In this document: in pieces, positions 1 through 6,423 of the stretch
Layout: every line of letters begins with the position of its first letter
Numbering within the stretch: position 1 is the stretch's first letter
NCBI GenBank assembly: GCA_964575185.1
Contig: CAZNPW010000075.1
Coordinates: 1-12,187, forward strand
Reading direction: 5' to 3'
Length of the DNA: 12,187 nucleotides
Source: CAZNPW01 sp964575185
Lineage (GTDB): Bacteria > Pseudomonadota > Alphaproteobacteria > Rhodobacterales > Rhodobacteraceae
The notes under the pieces: generated by a model
What the model saw: only the letters and a program-made list of their open reading frames with translations
Told to the model about the DNA's origin: nothing
Databases searched by the model: none
Made by a program: the position numbers and the translations under genes

Positions 1-49
1 GAAGCTTCCCAAGCTTACGACGAGGGTTCGATTCCCTTCACCCGCTCCA
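1..49 (+). tRNA. tRNA-Gly (anticodon CCC), 5' part cut off by window edge
   Basis: The visible part begins in the anticodon stem. The seven-base anticodon loop TTCCCAA (6-12) puts CCC at positions 34-36, decoding GGG glycine codons. A T arm follows, with stem GAGGG/CCCTT (22-26 and 34-38) around the loop TTCGATT (27-33). Then come the acceptor 3' strand CACCCGC (39-45), discriminator T46 and an encoded CCA (47-49). The outermost anticodon-stem pair appears to be G-A, and the variable loop is only about four bases. The D arm and acceptor 5' strand lie outside the window. Confidence 0.9.
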
Positions 50-914
50 TCCCCTGCCACAGATCGGCCGCGCGGGTGTCGCGCACCGTGTGCGCCTCGA
101 TGTGGCGGACCCGCGCCATGACCCGCGGGCCTTGCGTGGCCGGGTTGCGGCGGGTGCCGTAGCCGACCGAGGTGCGGCCGATCTTCTCCCGCAGCTCGGC
201 GTCCGACCGGCTGTAGTAGTGGTTGAGCTGCAGGTGCGCGTTCGACAGGAAGCCCTGCGAAAAGCGGCTGCGCATCGTCGCCTCCGCCCCGGCGTCGTTC
301 CAGGTCCGGCCATCCCCCGTCTCCGTGCCGTGGACCTTGATGCGCGACACGCGCGCGGGGTCCACCACCGACTTGAAGTTGACGACACCGGGCGCGGCGT
401 CGTCCATCGGATCGGCGGCCCGGTCGAGGTAGGCCGCGAGCGCGCCCTGCTCGGGCGGGGTCGCGTGGCCGTTGCGGCCGAACATGTGCCACGGCAGCGA
501 GACGTTGGGCACATCGCCCAGATGGGCGAGCGCCGCGTCGACAGTGCCGGTCGCGGTGGGCACCAGAAACTCGTCGATGTCGATGAAGGCCATCCAGCGG
601 ACGTCCGCGCCGAAGTTGCGCACGGCATGGGCGTAGGCGAGCACCTGGTTGTTGATCGCGAGGCCGCGCTTGGGATCGCCCAACCGCTTCGCCCAGGGGA
701 TCACCGTCGTCTAGGGCGCGAAGCGCGCCGCGATGGCGGCCGACCCGTCGCTGCTGCCGTCGTCGTAAAGGAACACCGCCCGCACCCCGATGCCGCGGTG
801 GAAGGCGAGCCATTCCGCCAGGTGCCGCGCCTCGTCCTTGACGCAGGCGGCGATGGCGAGGCCGCGGCGGCCCGGTGCGGCCTGCGGCGGCACCACCGTG
901 AGGCGGCTGATCAT
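15..914 (-). pseudogene. Glycosyltransferase family 92-like protein, interrupted by an in-frame amber codon
   Basis: One reading frame of 300 codons runs from ATG 914-912 to a TAA at 17-15, broken only by a TAG at 713-711. The N-terminal part has the nucleotide-sugar entry region of these enzymes (AACVKDEARHLAEWLAFHRG, then LYDDGSSDGS). The part after the stop has the FIDIDEFLVP motif carrying the metal-binding DxD, a WHMFGRNGH segment and LNHYYSRSDAELREKIGR, all typical of the GT92/Glyco_tranf_2_4 group. The two halves are complementary and in the same frame, so this is one gene with a nonsense mutation (CAG to TAG would suffice) or a base-call error. The 914 start is preferred because GGAAAG precedes it by about five bases; an ATG at 1016 would add 34 low-complexity residues. 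The last dozen codons read antisense through the tRNA and are probably not native. The sugar and acceptor are unknown. Confidence 0.72.
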
Positions 915-918
915 CTTG

Positions 919-935
919 TCTTTCCGCAGGAAAGA
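919..935. repeat. Perfect 7-bp inverted repeat at the glycosyltransferase ribosome binding site
   Basis: TCTTTCC (919-925) and GGAAAGA (929-935) are perfect reverse complements separated by GCA. On the minus strand one arm contains the GGAAAG that would be the Shine-Dalgarno of the glycosyltransferase frame starting at 914. In RNA this could form a small hairpin hiding the ribosome binding site; in DNA it could be an operator. It lies in the divergent region shared with the RidA-family gene. Function is not established. Confidence 0.4.
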
Positions 936-1016
936 GAACAGTCCCACGCGTGCCGCCCCATGCGTTTCGCGCAGGCTAGCGGGCGGCGCAGGGAAAGCCA
1001 ACGCGAAGGACCGCAC

Positions 1017-1373
1017 ATGACCCCCGACATCACCCGCATCGGCACCGGCCCCCGGATGAGCGAGGCCGTGATCTGCAACGGCATCGTCTGGCTCGCAGGC
1101 CAGCTCGGCCCCGAGGGCGCGAGCGTCGCCGACCAGACCCGCGGCGCGCTGGCCGAGGTGGACCGGCTGCTCGCCCTAGCCGGGACCGACAAGACGCGCG
1201 TTCTGTCGGTGCAGATCTGGCTCGCCGACATCGCGACATTTGCCGAGATGAACTCCGTCTGGGACGCCTGGGTGCCGCAGGGCCACACCCCCGCCCGCGC
1301 GACGGGCGAGGCGCGGCTGGCCGGCCCGGGCTACAAGGTCGAGGTCATCGTGACCGCCGCGCTGCGCGGCTAG
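1017..1373 (+). CDS. RidA family protein (reactive enamine/imine deaminase)
   Basis: The 118-residue product has the size and sequence pattern of the YjgF/YER057c/UK114 (RidA) family, small trimeric cytosolic proteins that hydrolyse reactive 2-aminoacrylate-type enamines made by PLP enzymes. The conserved core GIVWLAGQLG lies at about residues 22-31. The arginine that binds the substrate carboxylate in true RidA proteins (R105 in E. coli) is matched by R94 in TPARATGEARL, and E120 by E109 in KVEVIVTAAL, so imine deaminase activity is plausible. The ATG at 1017 is preceded by GAAGGA about six bases upstream. The reading frame is open much further upstream, but that part is antisense to the glycosyltransferase. 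The gene diverges from the glycosyltransferase remnant and converges on the next gene with overlapping stop codons. The exact Rid subfamily is not resolved. Confidence 0.92.
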   Translation: MTPDITRIGTGPRMSEAVICNGIVWLAGQLGPEGASVADQTRGALAEVDRLLALAGTDKTRVLSVQIWLADIATFAEMNSVWDAWVPQGHTPARATGEARLAGPGYKVEVIVTAALRG

Positions 1374-1843
1374 GGCGCGACCGTCTGGCCGCCCGGCGCG
1401 CGCGCGATCCGCGCGCCGTCGGGGCGGCCCGCCTGGCCGGCCGCGAAGGCCAGGATCACCAGCGCCGCGGCGAGCCGCGCATCCTCGGCATTGCGCCCGA
1501 CGTGGCGCGACAGGCCGCTCGCCGGGCGGAAGGCCATCTGCGCGGCCATCCGGTCGAGCATCGGCGCGTCGAGCGTCACGGCCTCGCCCAGCGCCAGGCC
1601 GCGGGCAAGGTCGGTCGTGGCGCGCACGGCCGCGGGGTCCCAGATGACGCCCGTGACGGCCTGGCGGAAGCGGCCGGCAAGCCCTGCCGGCAGCGCCACG
1701 TCGCTGCGCCCCGCCAGCATCGCCAGAAGGTCGGCGAGGGGGCCGCGATCTGCGCCATCGCGACCCCCCGCGTTCGCGGGAGGGGGAGTGAAAATCGGCG
1801 CGTCTGCAATGCGGTCGGCACTATCGTCGGACACGAACGTCAT
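1370..1843 (-). CDS. Hypothetical protein, unrecognised
   Basis: I do not recognise this 157-residue protein. After a disordered, Pro/Gly-rich N-terminus (about residues 18-32) it is alanine- and leucine-rich and probably all-helical, with no signal peptide or clear membrane segment. A stretch near residues 125-136 (LAAALVILAFAA) is hydrophobic but more like a buried helix. Codon use matches the neighbours. It lies about 100 bases downstream of mnmA on the same strand and could be cotranscribed, but a CtrA-like box sits just upstream in the gap. The ribosome binding site before ATG 1843 is poor. Its stop codon (TAG on 1372-1370) overlaps the RidA gene's TAG (1371-1373) in a shared CTAG. A GC-rich palindrome falls inside the N-terminal coding region, so the true start may be later, for example the ATG near 1720. 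Confidence 0.62.
   Translation of the reverse strand: MTFVSDDSADRIADAPIFTPPPANAGGRDGADRGPLADLLAMLAGRSDVALPAGLAGRFRQAVTGVIWDPAAVRATTDLARGLALGEAVTLDAPMLDRMAAQMAFRPASGLSRHVGRNAEDARLAAALVILAFAAGQAGRPDGARIARAPGGQTVAP
1764..1786. repeat. GC-rich palindrome inside the N-terminal coding region
   Basis: CCCGCG (1767-1772), TT, CGCGGG (1775-1780) form a perfect hairpin, extended outside by CCC on the left and an A-bulged GGG on the right. It falls in the Pro/Gly-rich part of the hypothetical protein and resembles short interspersed palindromes found in GC-rich proteobacteria. Only one copy was seen in this window, so membership of a repeat family is untested. Confidence 0.4.
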
Positions 1844-1934
1844 GGCAAGAAACCCCCGGAACCGCCGATGCTTCCCCCCGGGCCTGAACCGGGGCGACCG
1901 CGATTCGGCGCAAGGGGAGCTTTCGCCTGCCCGC

Positions 1935-1950
1935 GTTAACCCAGCGTCAA
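1935..1950 (-). promoter_or_regulatory. Putative CtrA box, TTGA-N7-TTAAC
   Basis: Read on the minus strand, TTGA (1950-1947), seven bases, then TTAAC (1939-1935) match the alphaproteobacterial CtrA consensus TTAA-N7-TTAAC with one mismatch. It overlaps the mnmA stop codon and lies about 92 bases before the ATG of the hypothetical gene at 1843. TTAA is very rare in this GC-rich window, which raises its weight. Binding is unproven. Confidence 0.35.
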
Positions 1951-3116
1951 TCTTTGGCCGCGGCGCGGCCGATCCAGCCGCCGCCCAGCACCCGCGTGCC
2001 GTCGTAGAAGACGCAGGCCTGGCCGGGGCTGATCCCGTCCTCGGGCGCGATCAGCTCCACCTCGGCCTCGGTGTCCGACAGCGGCCGCAGGACCGCCGCG
2101 CGCGGGGCGCGGGTCGACCGCACCCTGGCGGTGATGGGCCACTCCGGCCGCGACGCAAGGGGCGCGTCGCCCAGCCAGTTGACCTCGCGCAGCGGCACCC
2201 GCCGCGTGGCCAGCGCCGCCTTGGGGCCGACCACCACCTCCCGTCGGCCGGCGTCGAGCCGCACGACATACAGCGGCTCGGCCAGCCCGCCCACGCCGAG
2301 GCCGCGGCGTTGCCCGACCGTATAGTGGATCACCCCCGCGTGGTCGCCGAGCACCCGGCCCTCCATGTCCACGATCCTGCCCGGCTGCGCCGCCTCGGGC
2401 CGCAGCCTGGCGATCACCGCCGCATAGTCGCCGTCGGGGACGAAGCAGATGTCCTGGCTGTCGGGCTTGTCGGCCACCGGCAGGCCGTAGCGCGCGGCGA
2501 GCGCCCGCGTCTCGGCCTTGGACGCGAGGTGGCCCAGCGGAAAGCGCAGGTAGTCGAGCTGCGCGGCGGTCGTCGCGAACAGGAAATAGCTCTGGTCCCG
2601 CGCGGGATCGGCCGCCTGGTGCAGCTCCGGCCCGTGCAGGCCCGCCTTGCGCTGGATGTAATGGCCCGTCGCCATGCAGTCGGCGTCGAGATCGCGCGCG
2701 ACGCCCATCAGGTCGCGGAACTTCACCCGCTCGTTGCAGCGGATGCAGGGCACGGGCGTCGCCCCGGCCAGATAGGCATCGGCGAACTCGTCGATCACCG
2801 CGTCGCGGAAGGCGTTCTCGTAATCGAGCACGTAGTGCGGAAATCCCATCGTCTCGGCCACGCGGCGCGCGTCGTGGATGTCGCGCCCCGCGCAGCAGGC
2901 ACCCTTCTTCGCCAGCGCCGCGCCGTGGTCGTAGAGCTGCAGCGTCACGCCCACCACGTCGAAGCCCTGGTCGGCGAGCATCGCGGCCACCACCGACGAA
3001 TCGACCCCGCCCGACATCGCCACCACGACGCGGGTGTCGGCCGGGGCCTTGGGCAGGCCCAGCGCGTTCGGGGGCAGGTCTCGCATCGCCGCGATATAGG
3101 TGAAAATGCGATCCAT
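1947..3116 (-). CDS. mnmA: tRNA-specific 2-thiouridylase MnmA
   Basis: MnmA installs the 2-thio group on the wobble uridine (U34) of tRNA-Lys, -Glu and -Gln, activating the base with ATP and taking sulfur from a persulfide relay. The 389-residue product has the PP-loop ATP pyrophosphatase motif SGGVDSS (residues 35-41). It also has the catalytic cysteine in the CIRCNERVKF segment (C127) and the second active cysteine in SQDICFVP (C224), followed by the central and C-terminal beta domains (HYTVGQRRGLG). Length is close to the family norm, with a slightly long N-terminus. Three starts are possible: TTG 3122, ATG 3116 and ATG 3086. None has a good Shine-Dalgarno; 3116 is chosen as the longest ATG form. 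The gene diverges from sciP across about 70 bases and is followed by the 1370-1843 hypothetical gene. Function is clear; the start is not. Confidence 0.95.
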   Translation of the reverse strand: MDRIFTYIAAMRDLPPNALGLPKAPADTRVVVAMSGGVDSSVVAAMLADQGFDVVGVTLQLYDHGAALAKKGACCAGRDIHDARRVAETMGFPHYVLDYENAFRDAVIDEFADAYLAGATPVPCIRCNERVKFRDLMGVARDLDADCMATGHYIQRKAGLHGPELHQAADPARDQSYFLFATTAAQLDYLRFPLGHLASKAETRALAARYGLPVADKPDSQDICFVPDGDYAAVIARLRPEAAQPGRIVDMEGRVLGDHAGVIHYTVGQRRGLGVGGLAEPLYVVRLDAGRREVVVGPKAALATRRVPLREVNWLGDAPLASRPEWPITARVRSTRAPRAAVLRPLSDTEAEVELIAPEDGISPGQACVFYDGTRVLGGGWIGRAAAKD

Positions 3117-3130
3117 CCTCAAGGCCCGCG

Positions 3131-3146
3131 TTCACCGCAGCTTAAG
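3131..3146 (+). promoter_or_regulatory. Putative CtrA box upstream of sciP, TTCA-N7-TTAA
   Basis: TTCA (3131-3134), seven bases, TTAA (3142-3145) followed by G: one mismatch to TTAA-N7-TTAA. It lies 43 bases before the sciP start, in the divergent sciP/mnmA region, so it could act on either gene. In Caulobacter, sciP is activated by CtrA, which fits. Binding has not been shown. Confidence 0.4.
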
Positions 3147-3188
3147 CCAGAGGCGCGACGATTTCCGCCGATGGAATGGGAGCGACCC

Positions 3189-3467
3189 ATGTTTCTGAAG
3201 AAAGTCGATGGCCTGCGGCAGGTGACCCTGCCCGACGGGCGCATCCTGACCCGCGCCGACCTGCCGCCCGCCGACACCCGCCGCTGGGTCGCCAGCCGGA
3301 AGGAAACCGTGGTGCTGGCCGTGCTGCACGGGCTGATGACCGAAGGCGAGGCGATGGAACGCTACGCCTTGTCCGAGGAGGAGTTCGCGCTGTGGCGCGA
3401 CGGCGCGGCGCGGCACGGCGTGAACGGGCTGAAGGTGACGGCGATCCAGAAGTATCGACAACTTTAA
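3189..3467 (+). CDS. sciP: CtrA inhibitor SciP (DUF1153)
   Basis: The 92-residue product is a DUF1153 protein, the family of Caulobacter SciP, a small helix-turn-helix cell-cycle factor that binds DNA and represses CtrA-activated promoters. Recognisable parts are the N-terminal VTLPDGRILTRADLPP segment, the family hallmark TRRWVASRKETVV, and the helical domain with GLMTEGEAMERYALSEEEF, ending in VTAIQKYRQL. The ATG at 3189 is preferred because GGGAG lies about six bases before it and family members begin with a similar M-(F/Y)-LKKVDG. An in-frame ATG at 3171 would add six residues. A CtrA-like box precedes the gene, and ctrA itself starts 86 bases downstream on the same strand. The regulator and its target are therefore linked here, unlike in Caulobacter where, as I recall, they are far apart. 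Confidence 0.9.
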   Translation: MFLKKVDGLRQVTLPDGRILTRADLPPADTRRWVASRKETVVLAVLHGLMTEGEAMERYALSEEEFALWRDGAARHGVNGLKVTAIQKYRQL

Positions 3468-3493
3468 ATTGATTGCCGCAACGCGCGGACAAG

Positions 3494-3509
3494 GTAACGT
3501 GGTGTTAAC
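3494..3509 (+). promoter_or_regulatory. Putative CtrA box upstream of ctrA, GTAA-N7-TTAAC
   Basis: GTAA (3494-3497), seven bases, TTAAC (3505-3509) match TTAA-N7-TTAAC with one mismatch, 44 bases before the ctrA start. CtrA autoregulation through such boxes is well known in Caulobacter. No clear -35/-10 pair could be assigned around it. Confidence 0.5.
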
Positions 3510-3523
3510 CTTTACCGGGAATG

Positions 3524-3535
3524 GTCGCGGTTAAC
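3524..3535 (+). promoter_or_regulatory. GTCGCG next to a TTAAC half-site before ctrA
   Basis: GTCGCG (3524-3529) is the core of the published Caulobacter SciP site as I recall it, (T/C)GTCGCG; the preceding base here is G. One base later is TTAAC (3531-3535), a CtrA half-site without an N7-spaced partner. The pair lies 19-30 bases before the ctrA ATG. In this GC-rich DNA the hexamer alone could be chance. Confidence 0.3.
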
Positions 3536-3553
3536 GTGTAGCCGAGGTGTAGA

Positions 3554-4267
3554 ATGCGAATCCTTCTCGTCGAAGACGATCCCACCACGTCGCGCAGCAT
3601 CGAACTGATGCTGACCCATGCGAACCTGAACGTCTACTGCACCGACCTGGGCGAAGACGGGATCGACCTCGCGAAGCTGTATGACTACGACCTGATCCTT
3701 CTCGACCTCAACCTGCCGGACATGAGCGGCCATGACGTGCTGCGCCAGCTGCGCATGGCCCGCATCGACACGCCGATCCTGATCCTGTCGGGGGCCGACG
3801 ACACCGACAGCAAGCTGAAGGGCTTCGGCTTCGGGGCCGACGACTACCTGACCAAGCCCTTCCATCGCGAGGAACTGGTGGCGCGCATCCACGCCATCAT
3901 CCGCCGGTCCAAGGGCCACGCGCAGTCGACCATCCGCACCGGCAGCGTGACCGTGAACCTTGATGCGAAAACGGTCGATGTCGACGGCAAGACCGTCCAC
4001 CTGACGGGCAAGGAATACCAGATGCTCGAGCTTCTGTCGCTGCGGAAGGGCACGACGCTGACCAAGGAGATGTTCCTGAACCACCTCTACGGCGGGATGG
4101 ACGAACCGGAGCTGAAGATCATCGACGTCTTCATCTGCAAGCTGCGCAAGAAGCTGGCCGAGGCGACGGGCGGGCAGAACTACATCGAGACGGTCTGGGG
4201 CCGGGGCTACGTGCTGCGCGATCCGGCGCCGGTGGAGGCGCCGCGGCGGCTCGCGGCCGCCAGCTGA
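3554..4267 (+). CDS. ctrA: Cell-cycle response regulator CtrA
   Basis: The 237-residue product is an OmpR/PhoB-type response regulator and reads as CtrA along its length. The receiver domain (about 1-115) has the acidic pocket E7-D8-D9, phospho-acceptor D51 in LILLDLNLPDMSGHD, S79 and K101 in YLTKPF. The winged-helix DNA-binding domain (about 125-225) contains the near-invariant CtrA stretches LTGKEYQMLELLSLRKG and KIIDVFICKLRKKL, ending WGRGYVLRDP. CtrA is the master regulator phosphorylated through CckA-ChpT; in Rhodobacteraceae it mainly controls motility, gene transfer agent and related programmes. ATG 3554 has GAGG six bases upstream, and a CtrA-like box precedes it. The C-terminus is LAAAS rather than the Ala-Ala that directs ClpXP proteolysis in Caulobacter. 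It follows sciP and precedes ligA by 53 bases. Confidence 0.97.
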   Translation: MRILLVEDDPTTSRSIELMLTHANLNVYCTDLGEDGIDLAKLYDYDLILLDLNLPDMSGHDVLRQLRMARIDTPILILSGADDTDSKLKGFGFGADDYLTKPFHREELVARIHAIIRRSKGHAQSTIRTGSVTVNLDAKTVDVDGKTVHLTGKEYQMLELLSLRKGTTLTKEMFLNHLYGGMDEPELKIIDVFICKLRKKLAEATGGQNYIETVWGRGYVLRDPAPVEAPRRLAAAS

Positions 4268-4320
4268 GCCACTTGCCGCCTTCGGTCCCGGCCCCTACAC
4301 CGGCGGGGCAGGGGGCGCGG

Positions 4321-6423
4321 ATGGACGGCGAGACGGCGGTGGCGGACCTGACCGAGGCCGAGGCGGCGCGCGAACTCGCGCGCCTGGCCGGGGTCCTGTC
4401 CCGCGCCAGCACCGCCTACCACGCCGACGATGCCCCGGCGATCAGCGACGCCGCCTATGATGCGCTCAAGGCCCGCAATGCCGCGATCGAGGCGCGCTTT
4501 CCGCGCCTGAAGCGGCGCGACAGCCCGTCCGACCGCGTCGGGGCGCCGCCGGCCGAGGGGTTCGGCAAGGTCATCCATTCCCGGCCGATGCTCAGCCTCG
4601 AGAACGGCTTTGCCGACGCCGACGTCGCCGATTTCCTCGACCGCGTGTCGGCCTTCCTCAACCTGCCCGGCCCGGTCCCCTGCACCGCCGAACCGAAGAT
4701 CGACGGTCTGTCGCTGTCGCTGCGCTATGAGGCCGGGCGGCTCGTCACCGCCGCGACCCGCGGCGACGGCGAGACGGGCGAGGACGTGACGGCCAATGCC
4801 CGCACCATCGCCGACATCCCGCAGACGCTGACCGGCGCGCCCGACCTGATCGAGGTGCGGGGCGAGGTCTACATGGCGCACGCCGACTTCGCCGCGCTCA
4901 ACGCCCGGCAGGCGGCGGCCGGGGACCGCACCTTCGCCAACCCCCGCAACGCCGCCGCCGGCTCGCTGCGCCAGCTCGACCCGCGCATCACCTCCGGCCG
5001 ACCGCTGCGCTTCTTCGCCTATGCCTGGGGCGCGCTGTCGGCACCGCTCGCCGCCACCCAGGCCGGGGCGGTGGCGCGCCTTGCGGCCCTCGGCTTCCCG
5101 ACGAACCCGCTGATGCGGCTCTGCACGACGGTCGGCGAGATGCTCGACACCTACCGCACGATCGAGGCGCAGCGCGCGACGCTCGGCTACGACATCGACG
5201 GCGTGGTCTATAAGGTCGACGACCTGGCGCTGCAGGCGCGGCTCGGCCTGCGCTCGACGACGCCGCGCTGGGCGCTCGCGCACAAGTTTCCGGCGGAACT
5301 CGCCTGGACGCGGCTTCTCGGCATCGACATCCAGGTCGGCCGCACCGGCGCGCTGTCACCGGTGGCGCGGCTGCAGCCGGTGACGGTCGGCGGCGTCGTG
5401 GTGCAGAACGCGACGCTGCACAACGAGGACTACATCGCCGGGTGCGACGCCAGGGGCCGGCCCGTCCGCGGCGGTCGCGACATCCGCCCGGGGGACTGGG
5501 TGCAGGTCTACCGCGCGGGCGACGTGATCCCGAAGATCGCCGACGTCGACCTGAGCCGGCGCCCGCCCGCGGCGCCGGCCTTCGTCTTTCCCGTGACCTG
5601 CCCGCAGTGCGGCAGTCCGGCGGTGCGCGAGCCGGGCGACGCCGTTCGCCGCTGTTCGGGGGGGCTGATCTGCCCGGCGCAGCGGGTCGAGCGGCTGAAG
5701 CATTTCGTCAGCCGCGGCGCCTTCGACATCGAGGGCCTCGGCGCGAAGCAGATCGAGATGTTTCACGCCGACCCCGACCTGCCCCTGCGCACCCCCGCCG
5801 AGATCTTCACCCTGGCCGCGCGCGATGCCGCCAATCCGTTGCGGAAACTGAAGGACCGCGACGGCTTCGGCGCGGTCTCGGTGGCCAAGCTGTTCGCAGC
5901 GATCGAGGCGCGGCGGACCATCGCGCTTGACCGGGTGATCTTCGCGCTCGGCATCCGTCACGTGGGCGAGGCCGCGGCGGCGCTGCTCGCGCGGCAGTTC
6001 GGAACCTGGAGCGCGTTCGAGGCCGCGGTGACCGGCCCGACCGCCATGGCGGATCTGACGGCGATCGACGGCATCGGCGGCACGCTCGCCCGCAGCCTGA
6101 TCGACGCCTTCGCCAACCCTGCCGAACGCGCCGCCATCGACGCGCTGGTGCGGCAGCTGACGGTGGTGCCGGTCGCAGCCGCAGCGGCGGACAGCCCGGT
6201 CGCCGGCATGACCGTGGTCTTCACCGGCACGCTCGAACGGCTGACACGGGCCGAGGCCAAGGCCGGGGCCGAAGCGCTGGGGGCCAAGGTCGCGGGATCG
6301 GTCAGCGCCAGGACCGACCTTCTCGTCGCAGGCCCCGGCGCGGGGTCGAAGCTGAAGGAGGCCGACCGTCACGGCGTCCGTGTCATCGACGAGGCTGCCT
6401 GGCTGGCGCTGATCCGCGGATGA
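4321..6423 (+). CDS. ligA: NAD-dependent DNA ligase LigA
   Basis: LigA seals 3'-OH/5'-phosphate nicks in duplex DNA with NAD+ as cofactor, joining Okazaki fragments and completing repair. The 700-residue product has every expected domain in order. These are the NMN-binding Ia region at the N-terminus, the adenylation domain with active-site lysine K126 in AEPKIDGLSLS, the OB fold, and a Cys4 zinc finger (C427, C430, C445, C451). A helix-hairpin-helix region (about 540-610) and a C-terminal BRCT domain (about 625-700, VVFTGTLERLTRAEAK) complete it. Length is normal. ATG 4321 is chosen; the frame is open to a TTG at 4273, but those 16 Pro/Ala-rich residues are not family-like. It follows ctrA closely with no terminator seen between them, and its TGA overlaps the recG ATG, so ctrA, ligA and recG may share transcripts. 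Confidence 0.97.
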   Translation: MDGETAVADLTEAEAARELARLAGVLSRASTAYHADDAPAISDAAYDALKARNAAIEARFPRLKRRDSPSDRVGAPPAEGFGKVIHSRPMLSLENGFADADVADFLDRVSAFLNLPGPVPCTAEPKIDGLSLSLRYEAGRLVTAATRGDGETGEDVTANARTIADIPQTLTGAPDLIEVRGEVYMAHADFAALNARQAAAGDRTFANPRNAAAGSLRQLDPRITSGRPLRFFAYAWGALSAPLAATQAGAVARLAALGFPTNPLMRLCTTVGEMLDTYRTIEAQRATLGYDIDGVVYKVDDLALQARLGLRSTTPRWALAHKFPAELAWTRLLGIDIQVGRTGALSPVARLQPVTVGGVVVQNATLHNEDYIAGCDARGRPVRGGRDIRPGDWVQVYRAGDVIPKIADVDLSRRPPAAPAFVFPVTCPQCGSPAVREPGDAVRRCSGGLICPAQRVERLKHFVSRGAFDIEGLGAKQIEMFHADPDLPLRTPAEIFTLAARDAANPLRKLKDRDGFGAVSVAKLFAAIEARRTIALDRVIFALGIRHVGEAAAALLARQFGTWSAFEAAVTGPTAMADLTAIDGIGGTLARSLIDAFANPAERAAIDALVRQLTVVPVAAAAADSPVAGMTVVFTGTLERLTRAEAKAGAEALGAKVAGSVSARTDLLVAGPGAGSKLKEADRHGVRVIDEAAWLALIRG

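Noticed and set aside
90..1373. 427-codon plus-strand open frame
   Set aside because: It is the RidA frame extended backwards; the part before 1017 is antisense to the glycosyltransferase and has no family-like sequence.
1936..3135. 399-codon minus-strand frame over mnmA
   Set aside because: Alternate-frame shadow of mnmA, Arg/Gly-rich, no motifs.
1491..3467. 658-codon plus-strand open frame
   Set aside because: It is the sciP frame open through the antisense of mnmA; low-complexity Arg/His/Pro translation and a good sciP start at 3189.
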